Both the position numbers and the translations under genes were made by a program. A DNA stretch of 64,000 nucleotides from NCBI RefSeq assembly GCF_900141745.1, contig NZ_FSRM01000001.1, positions 1,922,001 to 1,986,000 on the forward strand. Direction: 5' to 3'. The notes beneath the pieces were generated by a model. The model saw only the letters and a list, made by a program, of their open reading frames with translations, ran no database searches and was not told the origin of the DNA. Positions 1 to 10,647 of the stretch are shown one piece after another; the first letter of the stretch is position 1, and each line of letters begins with the position of its first letter. The DNA is from Paraburkholderia phenazinium. Lineage in GTDB: Bacteria; Pseudomonadota; Gammaproteobacteria; Burkholderiales; Burkholderiaceae.

Positions 1-662
1 TTGAGACGGCGCGTGGCGAGATCGACGATCTGCTGTTGCTGTTGCAGCGTCGCCTGGGCGATGTCGAGCAGCGCGTAATTCATCGACATACCGATATACG
101 CACGCACCACGTTCGCTTCGAGTTCGAGTTGCGCGGCGCGTTCGTCGGCTGCGCTGGCGTGAGCGGCGTCGAGCGCCTGCTCGGCGGCGTTCTTGTCCTT
201 GCCCCACAGGTCAAGGTGATAGGACAGGCCGAGCGTGCCGGTGTTGTCGTAGGAGTTGGTGTTCGAGAGCGAACCCGGACCGTAATAGATATTGTCTGGC
301 CAGTGCTGACGCTCGAGCGACAGATTGCCGTTGACCTGCGGCGAGAGCGCCGCGTGCGCCACGCCAGCCAGCGATTGCGCTTCGCGCACCCGTGCCTGCG
401 CAACGGCGAGCATCGGATTGCCGGCCTGAGCCGCGTCGATCCACGCATTGAGCTGCGGATCGTTATAGACGCGCCACCAGTCCGCAGCGGGCCACTGCGC
501 CTCGGCATCGGCGGCACGAATCGCCGCGCCGGCATCGAGCGAGGACGGATTCATTCCGCGTGCCTGAGGCGCGATGCCTCCGGTACTGGCGCAGCCGGCG
601 ATTATCATGGAGATCGTAAGAACCGCGATCGCGGTGATCCCTTTTTGTACCGGAGGCTGCAC
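1..662 (-). CDS. Outer-membrane efflux lipoprotein, NodT/OprM type (partial, C-terminus beyond window)
   Basis: Outer-membrane channel of a tripartite drug or solute exporter. Read on the minus strand from a GTG at 662, which has a GGAG ribosome site six bases upstream. The first 24 or so residues form a lipoprotein signal peptide ending in a lipobox (IIAGC), so the protein should be lipid-anchored. After it come a typical NodT-family N-terminus (WPAADWWRVYNDPQL) and a long helical region rich in Ala/Gln. About 220 codons are visible and the reading frame runs off the window start. It is divergent from a LysR regulator, the common arrangement for such exporters; its inner-membrane partners are presumably to the left. 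Substrate unknown. Confidence 0.88.
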   Translation of the reverse strand, partial: MQPPVQKGITAIAVLTISMIIAGCASTGGIAPQARGMNPSSLDAGAAIRAADAEAQWPAADWWRVYNDPQLNAWIDAAQAGNPMLAVAQARVREAQSLAGVAHAALSPQVNGNLSLERQHWPDNIYYGPGSLSNTNSYDNTGTLGLSYHLDLWGKDKNAAEQALDAAHASAADERAAQLELEANVVRAYIGMSMNYALLDIAQATLQQQQQIVDLATRRL

Positions 663-817
663 GATTTACTCCTTTATTGACTAAAGTACCTTGTGCGCCA
701 TTATATTTTTCGCTGTATTTACGAATAACCCGCAAAGATGTAAGGCATTTTTACGGAAATTGAGATAATCGCTCTTGCGAAGCGTGTAACAATCGCTTCG
801 TCTCAGTGAGGATAGGT
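663..817. promoter_or_regulatory. Divergent promoter region, efflux lipoprotein / LysR
   Basis: The 155-base spacer carries a perfect TATAAT on the minus strand (plus-strand 700-705), about 38 bases before the GTG of the efflux gene, but I see no good -35. On the plus strand TTGACT lies at 677-682 with TATATT at 702-707 (19-base spacer), a possible weaker promoter for the LysR gene. LysR binding here is expected from family habit, not shown. Confidence 0.4.
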
Positions 818-1756
818 ATGGATACGCTTCAAAACATGCGTGTTTTCACCCGCGTCGTCGAGGCGGGCAGCTTCACCGGTGCCGCGCAGCACCTCAATAC
901 GACCACGGCGTATGCGTCGCGCGCGGTCTCCGATCTCGAGGCGCATCTGCGCACCCGGTTGCTCAATCGCACCACGCGCCGCATTGCGCTGACCGAAGCC
1001 GGCGAGCGTTATCTGCAGCGCTGCGAACAGATTCTGGCCTACGTCGATCAGGCCGAAGCCGAAGCGGGCGATGCTCACGCAAAGCCGTCCGGCAAGCTGA
1101 AAGTCCACGCCATGACGAGTTTCGGCCAGCACTATGTGGTGCCGGCCGTCGGGCGTTATCAGCAGCGCTATCCGGAAGTACAGGTTGAATTGACGCTGGC
1201 GCAACGCATGCCCGACCTGCTCGACGAGGGCTATGACGTTGCGCTCGTGCTGGCGCACGATCTGCCGGACTCGGGGCTCGTTTCGCAGCGCCTGGGCAGC
1301 GCATTTAGCGTTGCCTGTGCGTCGCCTGCTTACCTTGAACGTAATGGCGTACCGCAGACGCCTTCGGATCTCAGCCGCCACACCTGTCTGCAGATGGTCA
1401 CGCCGGTATTTCCGACAAACGAATGGACCTTCGACGGCCCGAATGGTCAGGAGACCCTGGCGCTGGGCGCGGCGACGTTTCAGGTGAATGTCGCCGAGGC
1501 GCTGGCGGTGGCGGTGCGCGAGGGCATGGGCATTGGCCTCATCCCGATCTATTCGGCGATCAGTGGCCTGCGTAGCGGCCAGTTGATGTGGGTGTTGCCG
1601 GAGTACACGTCCCAGGAGATGAACGTGTATGCGCTGTACCCGTCGCGCCAGTATCTCGACGCGAAGATCCGCACCTGGGTCGAATTTCTGCGTGACGAAC
1701 TACCCTCGACGCTCGCCACCGATCAGGCCGAACTGCGTAAATTCATCCGCACGTGA
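818..1756 (+). CDS. LysR-family transcriptional regulator
   Basis: DNA-binding regulator of 312 residues. The winged helix-turn-helix occupies about residues 4-60 (SFTGAAQHLNTTTAYASRAV is the recognition region), followed by the periplasmic-binding-protein-like effector domain at about 90-295. The ATG at 818 is preferred because a GTGAGGA ribosome site lies just before it; a GTG at 806 is part of that site. Divergent from the efflux lipoprotein gene, so it probably controls that exporter; inducer unknown. Confidence 0.92.
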   Translation: MDTLQNMRVFTRVVEAGSFTGAAQHLNTTTAYASRAVSDLEAHLRTRLLNRTTRRIALTEAGERYLQRCEQILAYVDQAEAEAGDAHAKPSGKLKVHAMTSFGQHYVVPAVGRYQQRYPEVQVELTLAQRMPDLLDEGYDVALVLAHDLPDSGLVSQRLGSAFSVACASPAYLERNGVPQTPSDLSRHTCLQMVTPVFPTNEWTFDGPNGQETLALGAATFQVNVAEALAVAVREGMGIGLIPIYSAISGLRSGQLMWVLPEYTSQEMNVYALYPSRQYLDAKIRTWVEFLRDELPSTLATDQAELRKFIRT

Positions 1757-1959
1757 CGGCGGGTCCTGGCGCACGCCGTCCGCCGGTTCGCGTTGACTGA
1801 CCGTTCTCGCCGTGCATCACAGGCTGTTACAGATCTTCGGCATCGCAACATTTCCTTACTTCTCCCGCCGATTTGATTTGATAACGTTGGGTCAACGCGC
1901 TGGCCGGACCGAGTGGGTTGCAGTCAGGAATCTGAATTTACTGGAACGAAGAGGGACTC

Positions 1960-2115
1960 ATGGATACGCATCTGCTGATCGGCGTGGCCGTCATGCTGGG
2001 ACTGATTGGAATTGCCGCCTCGCGCGATCTGTTGCGCAACCTGCGTGCGCAGCCGCAACTGGTGCCGATCCGCGCCGAACGTCGCGACGCAGCGGGATAT
2101 CAGCGCCGCCGCTGA
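1960..2115 (+). CDS. Small single-pass membrane protein, 51 aa
   Basis: A short frame beginning at ATG 1960 behind an AGAGGG ribosome site and ending at TGA 2113. Residues 5-20 (LLIGVAVMLGLIGIAA) are one hydrophobic segment, followed by an Arg-rich tail (LRNLRAQPQL, then RAERRD) that would face the cytoplasm. No family recognised. It is supported by the ribosome site, the codon pattern and the membrane segment; it lies between the LysR gene and a convergent phosphoesterase gene. Confidence 0.55.
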   Translation: MDTHLLIGVAVMLGLIGIAASRDLLRNLRAQPQLVPIRAERRDAAGYQRRR

Positions 2116-2163
2116 GCGTGTGCGGGTAGCGTCGATGACGCTGCCCGTGTCGGCTCAAGCATC

Positions 2164-2985
2164 TTATATTTCGACCACCCTGTCCCACGCAAACTGCGGA
2201 TTTTCCGGCTGTCCAGTGCGGCGGTCGAGGTAGCCACGCGGATTGCACATGACCCGCGTGCCCTCAACGGTGTAGTCGAACGCCGTGTGAGTGTGACCGT
2301 GAATCCACAGCACAACCGGTGAGCGCACCAGCGTCGGCAGATGGCTGACGAAGCCGGCCGACACGCGGTCATCCGCGTAACGCTCGGCGAGACTCAACCG
2401 GTGCGGCGCGTGATGCGTGACCACGATGGTTTTCCCCGCGAATGGCTTGCTCAATTCCCGCTCTAGCCACGCGCGCGCCTGTGCATGTAGCGCGAGGGAG
2501 TCGGCAGGGGTGAAATCGCGTGTGGCAGTGGTGTTCGCCGCGGCCGAGACGTCGTGCGGCCACGTGAGCTGGATCAAACCTTTGAAGTCGAGCATGACGC
2601 GCTGGGCTGCTGCCGTCGAAATCGCCAGCGCCTCCTCGTCAGCGCCATAGAGCGTGAAGTCGGTCCACAAGGTGGTCCCAAGCACGCGCCATTCGCCAGC
2701 GGGATCCACCAGCGCAGCGTTATTCAGAAAGTGCACGTTCTCGACCGATGCTGCCGCATCGCGCATGGCCGCTTCCAGCGCGCCGAATTCTCCGTCGTAG
2801 TACTCGTGATTGCCTGGCACATAGACGACGGGCGCAGCCCCGTCGAACGTCTCGGCGGCCCAGCGCGCACCCGCTGCGTGATTGTGAATATCGCCGGCAA
2901 GCACAATCAGATCCGCCTGCGCATGCGGGATCACTTCCGGCTCGTCGCACTCCAGATGCAGGTCGGACAGCACACGGATCTTCAC
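2164..2985 (-). CDS. Calcineurin-like metallophosphoesterase
   Basis: Predicted dinuclear-metal phosphoesterase of 273 residues. The conserved metal and catalytic motifs appear in order: SDLHLE near the N-terminus, GDIHNH, GNHEYY, THHAPH, and GHTHT near the C-terminus. An AAAGGAG ribosome site sits eight bases before the GTG at 2985, so I start there; an earlier in-frame GTG (2994) overlaps that site. No signal peptide, so cytoplasmic. Substrate cannot be told from the sequence. Apparently monocistronic. Confidence 0.88.
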   Translation of the reverse strand: MKIRVLSDLHLECDEPEVIPHAQADLIVLAGDIHNHAAGARWAAETFDGAAPVVYVPGNHEYYDGEFGALEAAMRDAAASVENVHFLNNAALVDPAGEWRVLGTTLWTDFTLYGADEEALAISTAAAQRVMLDFKGLIQLTWPHDVSAAANTTATRDFTPADSLALHAQARAWLERELSKPFAGKTIVVTHHAPHRLSLAERYADDRVSAGFVSHLPTLVRSPVVLWIHGHTHTAFDYTVEGTRVMCNPRGYLDRRTGQPENPQFAWDRVVEI

Positions 2986-3021
2986 GAACGGCACTCCTTT
3001 GTGGATGGAAAGCCTGTACTC

Positions 3022-4476
3022 CTAGCGTAGCACCTTGCCGGGATTCATCAGGTTGAGTGGATCGAGCGCGCGTTTGACGGCTCGCATCAACTGCACTTCC
3101 ACGTCCTGCTTGTAGTGCATCGCCTCGTCGATCTTCAACTGGCCGAGCCCGTGTTCCGCGCTGATGCTGCCGCGATGGCGATGCACGCTGTCGTAGACGA
3201 TCTGGTTGATCGGGCTCTGGTACTCCGCGAGAAACGCTTTCGCATCGACGCCTTCGGGGGCTTGCACGTTGTAGTGCAGATTGCCGTCGCCAAGGTGACC
3301 GAACGTGACCATGCGTACGCCCGGCACGGCTTGCGCAATCGCGGCGTCCGTTTCTGTGATGAAGTGCCCGATGCGTGAGATTGGCACGGCGATATCGTGC
3401 TTGATGTTGAGACCTTCTTCGGCCTGCGCGAGCGGAATGTGTTCGCGCAGATTCCAGAAAGCCCGCGATTGCGCGAGGTTTTCCGCTACCACTGCGTCCT
3501 GCACCAGTCCTTCCTCGAGCGCCGTTTCCATCAGCCGTTCGAAGAGGGCGCGTGCGTGTTCTTCGCTTTCGCTGTCCGATAGTTCGAGCAGCACGACTTG
3601 CGCGTGCGGCTCGGCGAACGGATAGCGCATCTGAGCGAAATGCCGGTTAACGAGTCGCAGGCAGAAATCGGACATCAACTCGAAGCCGGTCAGAAGCGGA
3701 CCGGCAAAGCGCTGCGTGAGTGCGAGAAAATCGAGCGCAGCGTGCGGCGAGGCGAGCGCGGCAAGCGCCGTGACGCGCGCCGCCGGCTGCGGATGCAGCT
3801 TCAGCACGGCCGCGGTGATGATGCCGAGCGTGCCTTCCGCGCCGATGAACAGGTCGCGCAGATCGTAGCCGGTGTTGTCCTTGCGCAGGCCACGCAGGCC
3901 GTCCCACAACTCGCCTTGCGGGGTCACCACTTCGAGACCGAGACAGAGTTCGCGCGTGTTGCCATAGCGCAGCACGCCGGTGCCGCCCGCGTTGGTGGCG
4001 AGATTGCCGCCGATCGTGCAACTGCCTTCGGCCGCCAGACTCAGCGGGAACAGACGGCCGGCTTCTTCCGCGCGGGCCTGCACGTCGGCGAGGATCACGC
4101 CCGCTTCGACGGTGATCGTGTTGTTGTGCGGGTCGATATCGCGGACGCGGTTTAGACGGCGCAGACTGAGCACCGCTTGTGCGCCGCCGGCATCCGGCGT
4201 GGCTCCGCCGACCAGGCCCGTGTTGCCGCCTTGCGGCACCAGTGCGACGCCATATTCCACTGCCAGCTTCACCAGAGCGGCAACCTCGGCGGGTGTCGCC
4301 GGACACAGTACCGCGCAGGCCGCGCCGGTGTAGCGGCGACGCCAGTCGGTGAGGTAGGAGGCGGTGTCGTGGGATTCGGTCAGAACGTGTGCTACACCGA
4401 TAGCGTCGCGGCAGGCCGCGATGAAGGCATCGCCTGAGGCCAGGTTAGGTGCCGTTTGAGAAGCGGAATGGGTCAT
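3022..4476 (-). CDS. FAD-binding oxidase, GlcD / D-2-hydroxyacid dehydrogenase type
   Basis: 484-residue flavoprotein of the VAO/PCMH fold. The FAD-binding half includes PQGGNTGLVGG (81-91), and the C-terminal half carries the GSISAEHGLG motif (about 436-445) whose His belongs to the metal/catalytic site of D-lactate and D-2-hydroxyglutarate dehydrogenases. It probably oxidises a D-2-hydroxy acid and passes electrons to a carrier such as ETF or quinone. It precedes the DUF2069 gene with about 110 bases between. The substrate (D-lactate, glycolate or D-2-hydroxyglutarate) is not decidable here; a stand-alone GlcD is less likely because no glcE or glcF follows. Confidence 0.85.
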   Translation of the reverse strand: MTHSASQTAPNLASGDAFIAACRDAIGVAHVLTESHDTASYLTDWRRRYTGAACAVLCPATPAEVAALVKLAVEYGVALVPQGGNTGLVGGATPDAGGAQAVLSLRRLNRVRDIDPHNNTITVEAGVILADVQARAEEAGRLFPLSLAAEGSCTIGGNLATNAGGTGVLRYGNTRELCLGLEVVTPQGELWDGLRGLRKDNTGYDLRDLFIGAEGTLGIITAAVLKLHPQPAARVTALAALASPHAALDFLALTQRFAGPLLTGFELMSDFCLRLVNRHFAQMRYPFAEPHAQVVLLELSDSESEEHARALFERLMETALEEGLVQDAVVAENLAQSRAFWNLREHIPLAQAEEGLNIKHDIAVPISRIGHFITETDAAIAQAVPGVRMVTFGHLGDGNLHYNVQAPEGVDAKAFLAEYQSPINQIVYDSVHRHRGSISAEHGLGQLKIDEAMHYKQDVEVQLMRAVKRALDPLNLMNPGKVLR

Positions 4477-4588
4477 GATGGTCGGTCAGAAGAGAGAGGC
4501 GAACACGCGACGTCGCCTCGTCTACGGTTGATCTTTGGGAGCTGCGCGTTGCGGGCCGCAATCGGACAGGCGGCATAGGTGCATGGCT

Positions 4589-7007
<2,419 letters not shown>

Positions 7008-7023
7008 ACGGCATGCCTTTGCG

Positions 7024-7344
7024 CTAAAGGGAAATCTTCCCGACGCAGATATCCTTGAACATCACCCAGTCGCCCATCAGGCTGTAGACGGGGTGCCGGA
7101 ATGTGGCCGGGCGGTTCTTCTCGAAGAAGAAATGCCCGATCCATGCACACCCATAGCCACTGACGAGCGCAGCCGGCAACCACAGCCAATCGCCGGTGGC
7201 TAATGCCATGGCCAGACAGCCGATCACGCCCAGCGAGCCGACAAAGTGCAGGCGCCGCGAAACAACGTTGCGATGCTCCTCGAGGTAAAACGGATAAAAC
7301 TCCGCGAAATTCGCGAAGCGTTCGGTATGAGCGGTTTGAGACAT
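7024..7344 (-). CDS. Mpo1-like / DUF962 membrane protein
   Basis: 106 residues with the DUF962 pattern: FYPFYLEEHRN at the N-terminus, RLHFVGS, two hydrophobic segments, then WIGHFFFEKNRPATF and HPVYSLMGDW. The yeast member Mpo1 is an iron-dependent dioxygenase in 2-hydroxy fatty-acid alpha-oxidation; the conserved His residues (LEEH, LHF, GHFFFE) are present here, so the same chemistry is possible but unproved. ATG 7344 has a GGAGG site. Apparently monocistronic. Confidence 0.85.
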   Translation of the reverse strand: MSQTAHTERFANFAEFYPFYLEEHRNVVSRRLHFVGSLGVIGCLAMALATGDWLWLPAALVSGYGCAWIGHFFFEKNRPATFRHPVYSLMGDWVMFKDICVGKISL

Positions 7345-7579
7345 CTTGGCCTCCGTTTCGCTGCTCTCTTGTGGTCCATCCCCCGCCATGCCCGTTTATG
7401 CGGCATGGCGAACCCGGCCAGCGACAAGTGCATCGTTTGTGCGCCTGAAACCGGATGGGCCTGAATCATTGTGCGGCTATCGGCGGATGCGCGCAACCTG
7501 GCCATTCGGCCGATGGTGCGCGCCGCCGGGCGGCGCTATTGTCGAGCTTACAGAAGCGATTGAGCGGAACTGCATAGCT

Positions 7580-8413
7580 TTATGCGGATTGGCTGTCGAG
7601 GCCCGACGCAAAACTGAACAGCGCGTCCAGCGTTGCGTCCGGTTGCTCGGTCATCAGCGCGTGGCCGGCATCGAGCATTACCGTGGCGACCGTTGCACCG
7701 GCTTCTGCAAAAGCCTGAGCGAGCGCTTTCGTGGCGCGCGGCGGCGTCATGGCGTCGCGCCGTCCCACGATCAGCTGTACCGGGCAGCGCACCTGGGCTG
7801 CGCGTGCAAGGCCATCGGCGTAGGCATTGCAGGCCGTGAAGTCGGTGTGGAACAAACCGGGTTCGCCTTTGGCCGATAGCCGCTCCATCAGCCGCTGGTT
7901 CATGCCGTGCAGCCAGAAGCCCGGGCCGGGGCAGGATGGTTTCGCGGCCAGCGTCGAATGCGACCATTGATTGACCATGCCGATCGCCTCCGGCTCGCGG
8001 TTGAGCGCGGCGTCGAGCAGGGCGTCGGAGACGGCCATCGGCACGGCAGTGGCGACCAGCGCGAGACCGCTCGCACGTTCCGGATAGCGCGCGGCAAATT
8101 CGAGCGCGACGAGCGAGCCCATGCTGTGGCCAATCACGCAGGCGCGTGCCACGCCGGCTGCGTCCAGCAGCGCGGCGAGCCAGTCGGCCATGGAGGCGAT
8201 ATCGGTGAGCGCGGGGCCAGCGCTGCGATGATGGCCCGGCAGGTCGACGGCCAGCACACTGAAGCCGTGATGCGCGAAGTAACGGGTTTGCAGCGCCCAC
8301 ACGCTGTGGTCGTGCTCGGCGCCATGGATGAACACCGCGCAAGGCAGGCTGCAGTCGAACGGTTTGCCGCCGGTGTACGCGTAGGCCGCCTTGTTCTGGA
8401 CCTCGAGGATCAT
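7580..8413 (-). CDS. Alpha/beta-fold hydrolase
   Basis: 277 residues with the hydrolase fold: oxyanion region FIHGAEHDHSVW, nucleophile elbow GHSMGS, an Asp after the VGRRDAMTPP strand, and the catalytic His in DAGHAL. The ATG at 8413 overlaps the TGA of metY as ATGA, so it is the second gene of a coupled pair. Substrate unknown. The pairing suggests a role near O-acetylhomoserine metabolism, though only position supports that; no MetX-type acyltransferase signature was noticed. Confidence 0.85.
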   Translation of the reverse strand: MILEVQNKAAYAYTGGKPFDCSLPCAVFIHGAEHDHSVWALQTRYFAHHGFSVLAVDLPGHHRSAGPALTDIASMADWLAALLDAAGVARACVIGHSMGSLVALEFAARYPERASGLALVATAVPMAVSDALLDAALNREPEAIGMVNQWSHSTLAAKPSCPGPGFWLHGMNQRLMERLSAKGEPGLFHTDFTACNAYADGLARAAQVRCPVQLIVGRRDAMTPPRATKALAQAFAEAGATVATVMLDAGHALMTEQPDATLDALFSFASGLDSQSA

Positions 8414-9777
8414 GCGGACTCCCTGGGTGCGCCGCCGCTGGGGTTGCCGGAGCCTTGGGGACTGTTCTTTGGTTTGGCGGCGCTGCCGCTGGTGGGCTTC
8501 TGCGCGGCCTTGAGTGCGCGCTTGAGGTCGTCGATCAGATCGTCCGGATCCTCGAGGCCAATCGACAGGCGGATGGTGCCCTCGGCGATGCCCGCCGCGG
8601 CGAGTGCGGCGGCGTCCATGCGGAAATGGGTGGTAGAGGCGGGATGGATCACCAGCGAACGGGCGTCGCCGACGTTCGCCAGATGCGAGAACAGCGAGAG
8701 CGCTTCGATGAAGCGCCGTCCGGCGGCACGGTCGCCACGCAGGTTGAAGCTGAACACGGCGCCAGCGCCGCGTGGCAGCAGGCGCATGGCGAGCGCGTGA
8801 TCCGGGTGCGAGTCCAGTTCGGGATACGCGACGGATTCGACCGCGGCGTGGGCAGCGAGAAATTCGACCACTTTGCGGGTGTTCGAAACGTGCCGGTCCA
8901 TACGCAGCGGCAGCGTTTCGATCCCCTGCAGCAGTTGCCAGGCGGCTTGCGGATGCAGACACGCGCCGAAGTCACGTAGCCCTTCGCGGCGGGCGCGCAG
9001 CAGGAAGGGGGCAACGGTGCTTTCCTCGGCGAACACCATGCCGTGGAAACCCTCATACGGTTCGGTGAACTCGGGAAAGCGTCCGGACGCGTCGAAGTCG
9101 AAGGTCCCGCCGTCAACCAGCACACCGCCGATGGTAGTGCCGTGACCGCCGAGGAACTTGGTCGCCGAGTGGTAGACGAAATCCGCGCCATGCTCGAAGG
9201 GCTTGAGCAGGTACGGCGTCGTAAAGGTCGAATCGACCAGCAGCGGTACGCGGTGCTCATGCGCGATCCCGGCGACCGCGGCAATATCCAGCACGTCGAG
9301 CCCGGGATTGCCTAGGGTTTCGCCGAACAGCAGGCGGGTGTTCGGGCGCAGCGCGGCGCGCCAGCCGTCCAGATCGCCGGGTTTGACGAAAGTCGTTTCG
9401 ATGCCGAAGCGGCGCAGCGTGTAGTTCAGCAGATTGTGCGAGCCGCCATACAGGGCGCCAGACGCGACGATGTGTGCGCCGGCGCCCATTAGCGTGGCGA
9501 TCGCCAGATGCAGCGCGGCCTGGCCGCTGGCCGTGCCGATCGCGCCGGCGCCGTTTTCCAGCGCGGCGACGCGCTCTTCGAAGACGGCCACGGTCGGGTT
9601 CGAAATCCGCGAATACACGTGGCCGGCGCGTTCCATGTTGAACAGCGCGGCGGCGTGGTCGGTGTCGCGGAACGAGAACGAGGTGGTCTGGTAGATCGGC
9701 GTGGCGCGCGCACCGGTCGTGGGATCGGGGGCTGCGCCGGCATGCAGCGCAAGCGTATCGAAACGGTTGGCGGACAT
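8410..9777 (-). CDS. metY: O-acetylhomoserine sulfhydrylase (PLP-dependent, Cys/Met metabolism family)
   Basis: 455 residues. It makes homocysteine (or methionine) from O-acetylhomoserine and sulfide in direct sulfhydrylation. Family marks: YSRISNPT (55-62), GTASGQAA (81-88), the PLP lysine in SATKFLGGHG (K207) and the STTHFRM segment near the C-terminus. The tail after about residue 425 is low-complexity (SGSAAKPKNSPQGSG) and not part of the fold. ATG 9777 gives the family N-terminus; a GTG at 9795 has a better-placed GGAG and would add six residues. Coupled to the downstream hydrolase by a four-base overlap. Confidence 0.9.
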   Translation of the reverse strand: MSANRFDTLALHAGAAPDPTTGARATPIYQTTSFSFRDTDHAAALFNMERAGHVYSRISNPTVAVFEERVAALENGAGAIGTASGQAALHLAIATLMGAGAHIVASGALYGGSHNLLNYTLRRFGIETTFVKPGDLDGWRAALRPNTRLLFGETLGNPGLDVLDIAAVAGIAHEHRVPLLVDSTFTTPYLLKPFEHGADFVYHSATKFLGGHGTTIGGVLVDGGTFDFDASGRFPEFTEPYEGFHGMVFAEESTVAPFLLRARREGLRDFGACLHPQAAWQLLQGIETLPLRMDRHVSNTRKVVEFLAAHAAVESVAYPELDSHPDHALAMRLLPRGAGAVFSFNLRGDRAAGRRFIEALSLFSHLANVGDARSLVIHPASTTHFRMDAAALAAAGIAEGTIRLSIGLEDPDDLIDDLKRALKAAQKPTSGSAAKPKNSPQGSGNPSGGAPRESA

Positions 9778-10048
9778 CCTGGGCGGCGGAGCCACGGGCA
9801 GCTCCGCGAAGGGTCAAAGTGGAGGCATCGTATCATCGGGGTTGACGGCTTCAAGTCCGATTTTCCCTGTATGGGGCGCTGCCACGCCCGTCCCGCCTTG
9901 GTGGGCGGCCCGCTTTCCTTTTACAGGCCTTTCCGCTAGGATCGAAATCAGTCATGTATTAACGGCTTCACCAGATTCCGCAATCACCCGTGCATGGGAC
10001 CGCGAGTAGGCGCCAAAGCGCTAACCCCGGTCGACAAAGGAGACAATC

Positions 10049-10504
10049 ATGCGAGTCAGCGACATTCTCAAGGTCAAGGGCAATACCCTGTTTACCGTCA
10101 CGCCGGATACGCCGCTGCTCGACGCAGTCAATGCGATGGCCGAGCACGACATCGGCTCGCTGGTAGTCATGGAATATGGCGATCTGGTCGGCATGCTGAC
10201 GTTCCGGGAAATCATCCTGACACTCAGCAAACATCACGGCAGCGTCGGCACCGCGACTATCCGTAAGGTCATGGACGACCATCCGCTCACGTGCACGCCG
10301 GAAACGGATGTGAACGAAGTGCGCCGCATGATGCTCGAGCACCACGTGCGCTATCTGCCGGTCATGGAGAGCCGCACGCTGATGGGCGTGATCTCGTTCT
10401 ACGACGTGGCAAAGGCCGTGGTCGAGGAGCAGGGCTTCGAAAACCGCATGCTCAAGGCCTATATCCGCGACTGGCCGGAAGAGCGGGAGCAACAGACGGG
10501 CTAA
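10049..10504 (+). CDS. CBS-domain-pair protein
   Basis: 151 residues made almost wholly of two CBS repeats (about 8-65 and 75-135), with HDIGSLVVMEYGDLVGMLTF and HHVRYLPVMESRTLMGVIS as the matching core strands. Such stand-alone pairs bind adenine nucleotides and regulate a partner; none is identifiable nearby. A strong AAAGGAG site precedes ATG 10049. Followed by an intrinsic terminator, so monocistronic. Confidence 0.88.
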   Translation: MRVSDILKVKGNTLFTVTPDTPLLDAVNAMAEHDIGSLVVMEYGDLVGMLTFREIILTLSKHHGSVGTATIRKVMDDHPLTCTPETDVNEVRRMMLEHHVRYLPVMESRTLMGVISFYDVAKAVVEEQGFENRMLKAYIRDWPEEREQQTG

Positions 10505-10583
10505 ATGCCCGGCGATGACCGTGTTGGCCGGGTCCGGTCGCAGCGGCCATCAAGTTGCCACAAGCCTGAGGTATAGGTCCAGG

Positions 10584-10611
10584 GGCGTGCGCGAAAGCGC
10601 GCGCCTTTTTT
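10584..10611 (+). terminator. Intrinsic terminator after the CBS gene
   Basis: A nine-base-pair G+C stem (10584-10592 with 10597-10605, one G-T pair) closed by a GAAA tetraloop and followed by six T. Confidence 0.9.
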
Positions 10612-10647
10612 GCATCCGCGCGGTCCTTTCTCCTATTTCCCAACTAC

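Noticed and set aside
36..680. Plus-strand 214-codon frame over the efflux gene
   Set aside because: It is the antisense shadow of the minus-strand lipoprotein gene, which has a ribosome site, lipobox and family sequence.
3022..4476. glcD of a glycolate oxidase operon
   Set aside because: No glcE or glcF follows; the neighbours are DUF2069 and WrbA genes, so a stand-alone D-hydroxyacid dehydrogenase is more likely.
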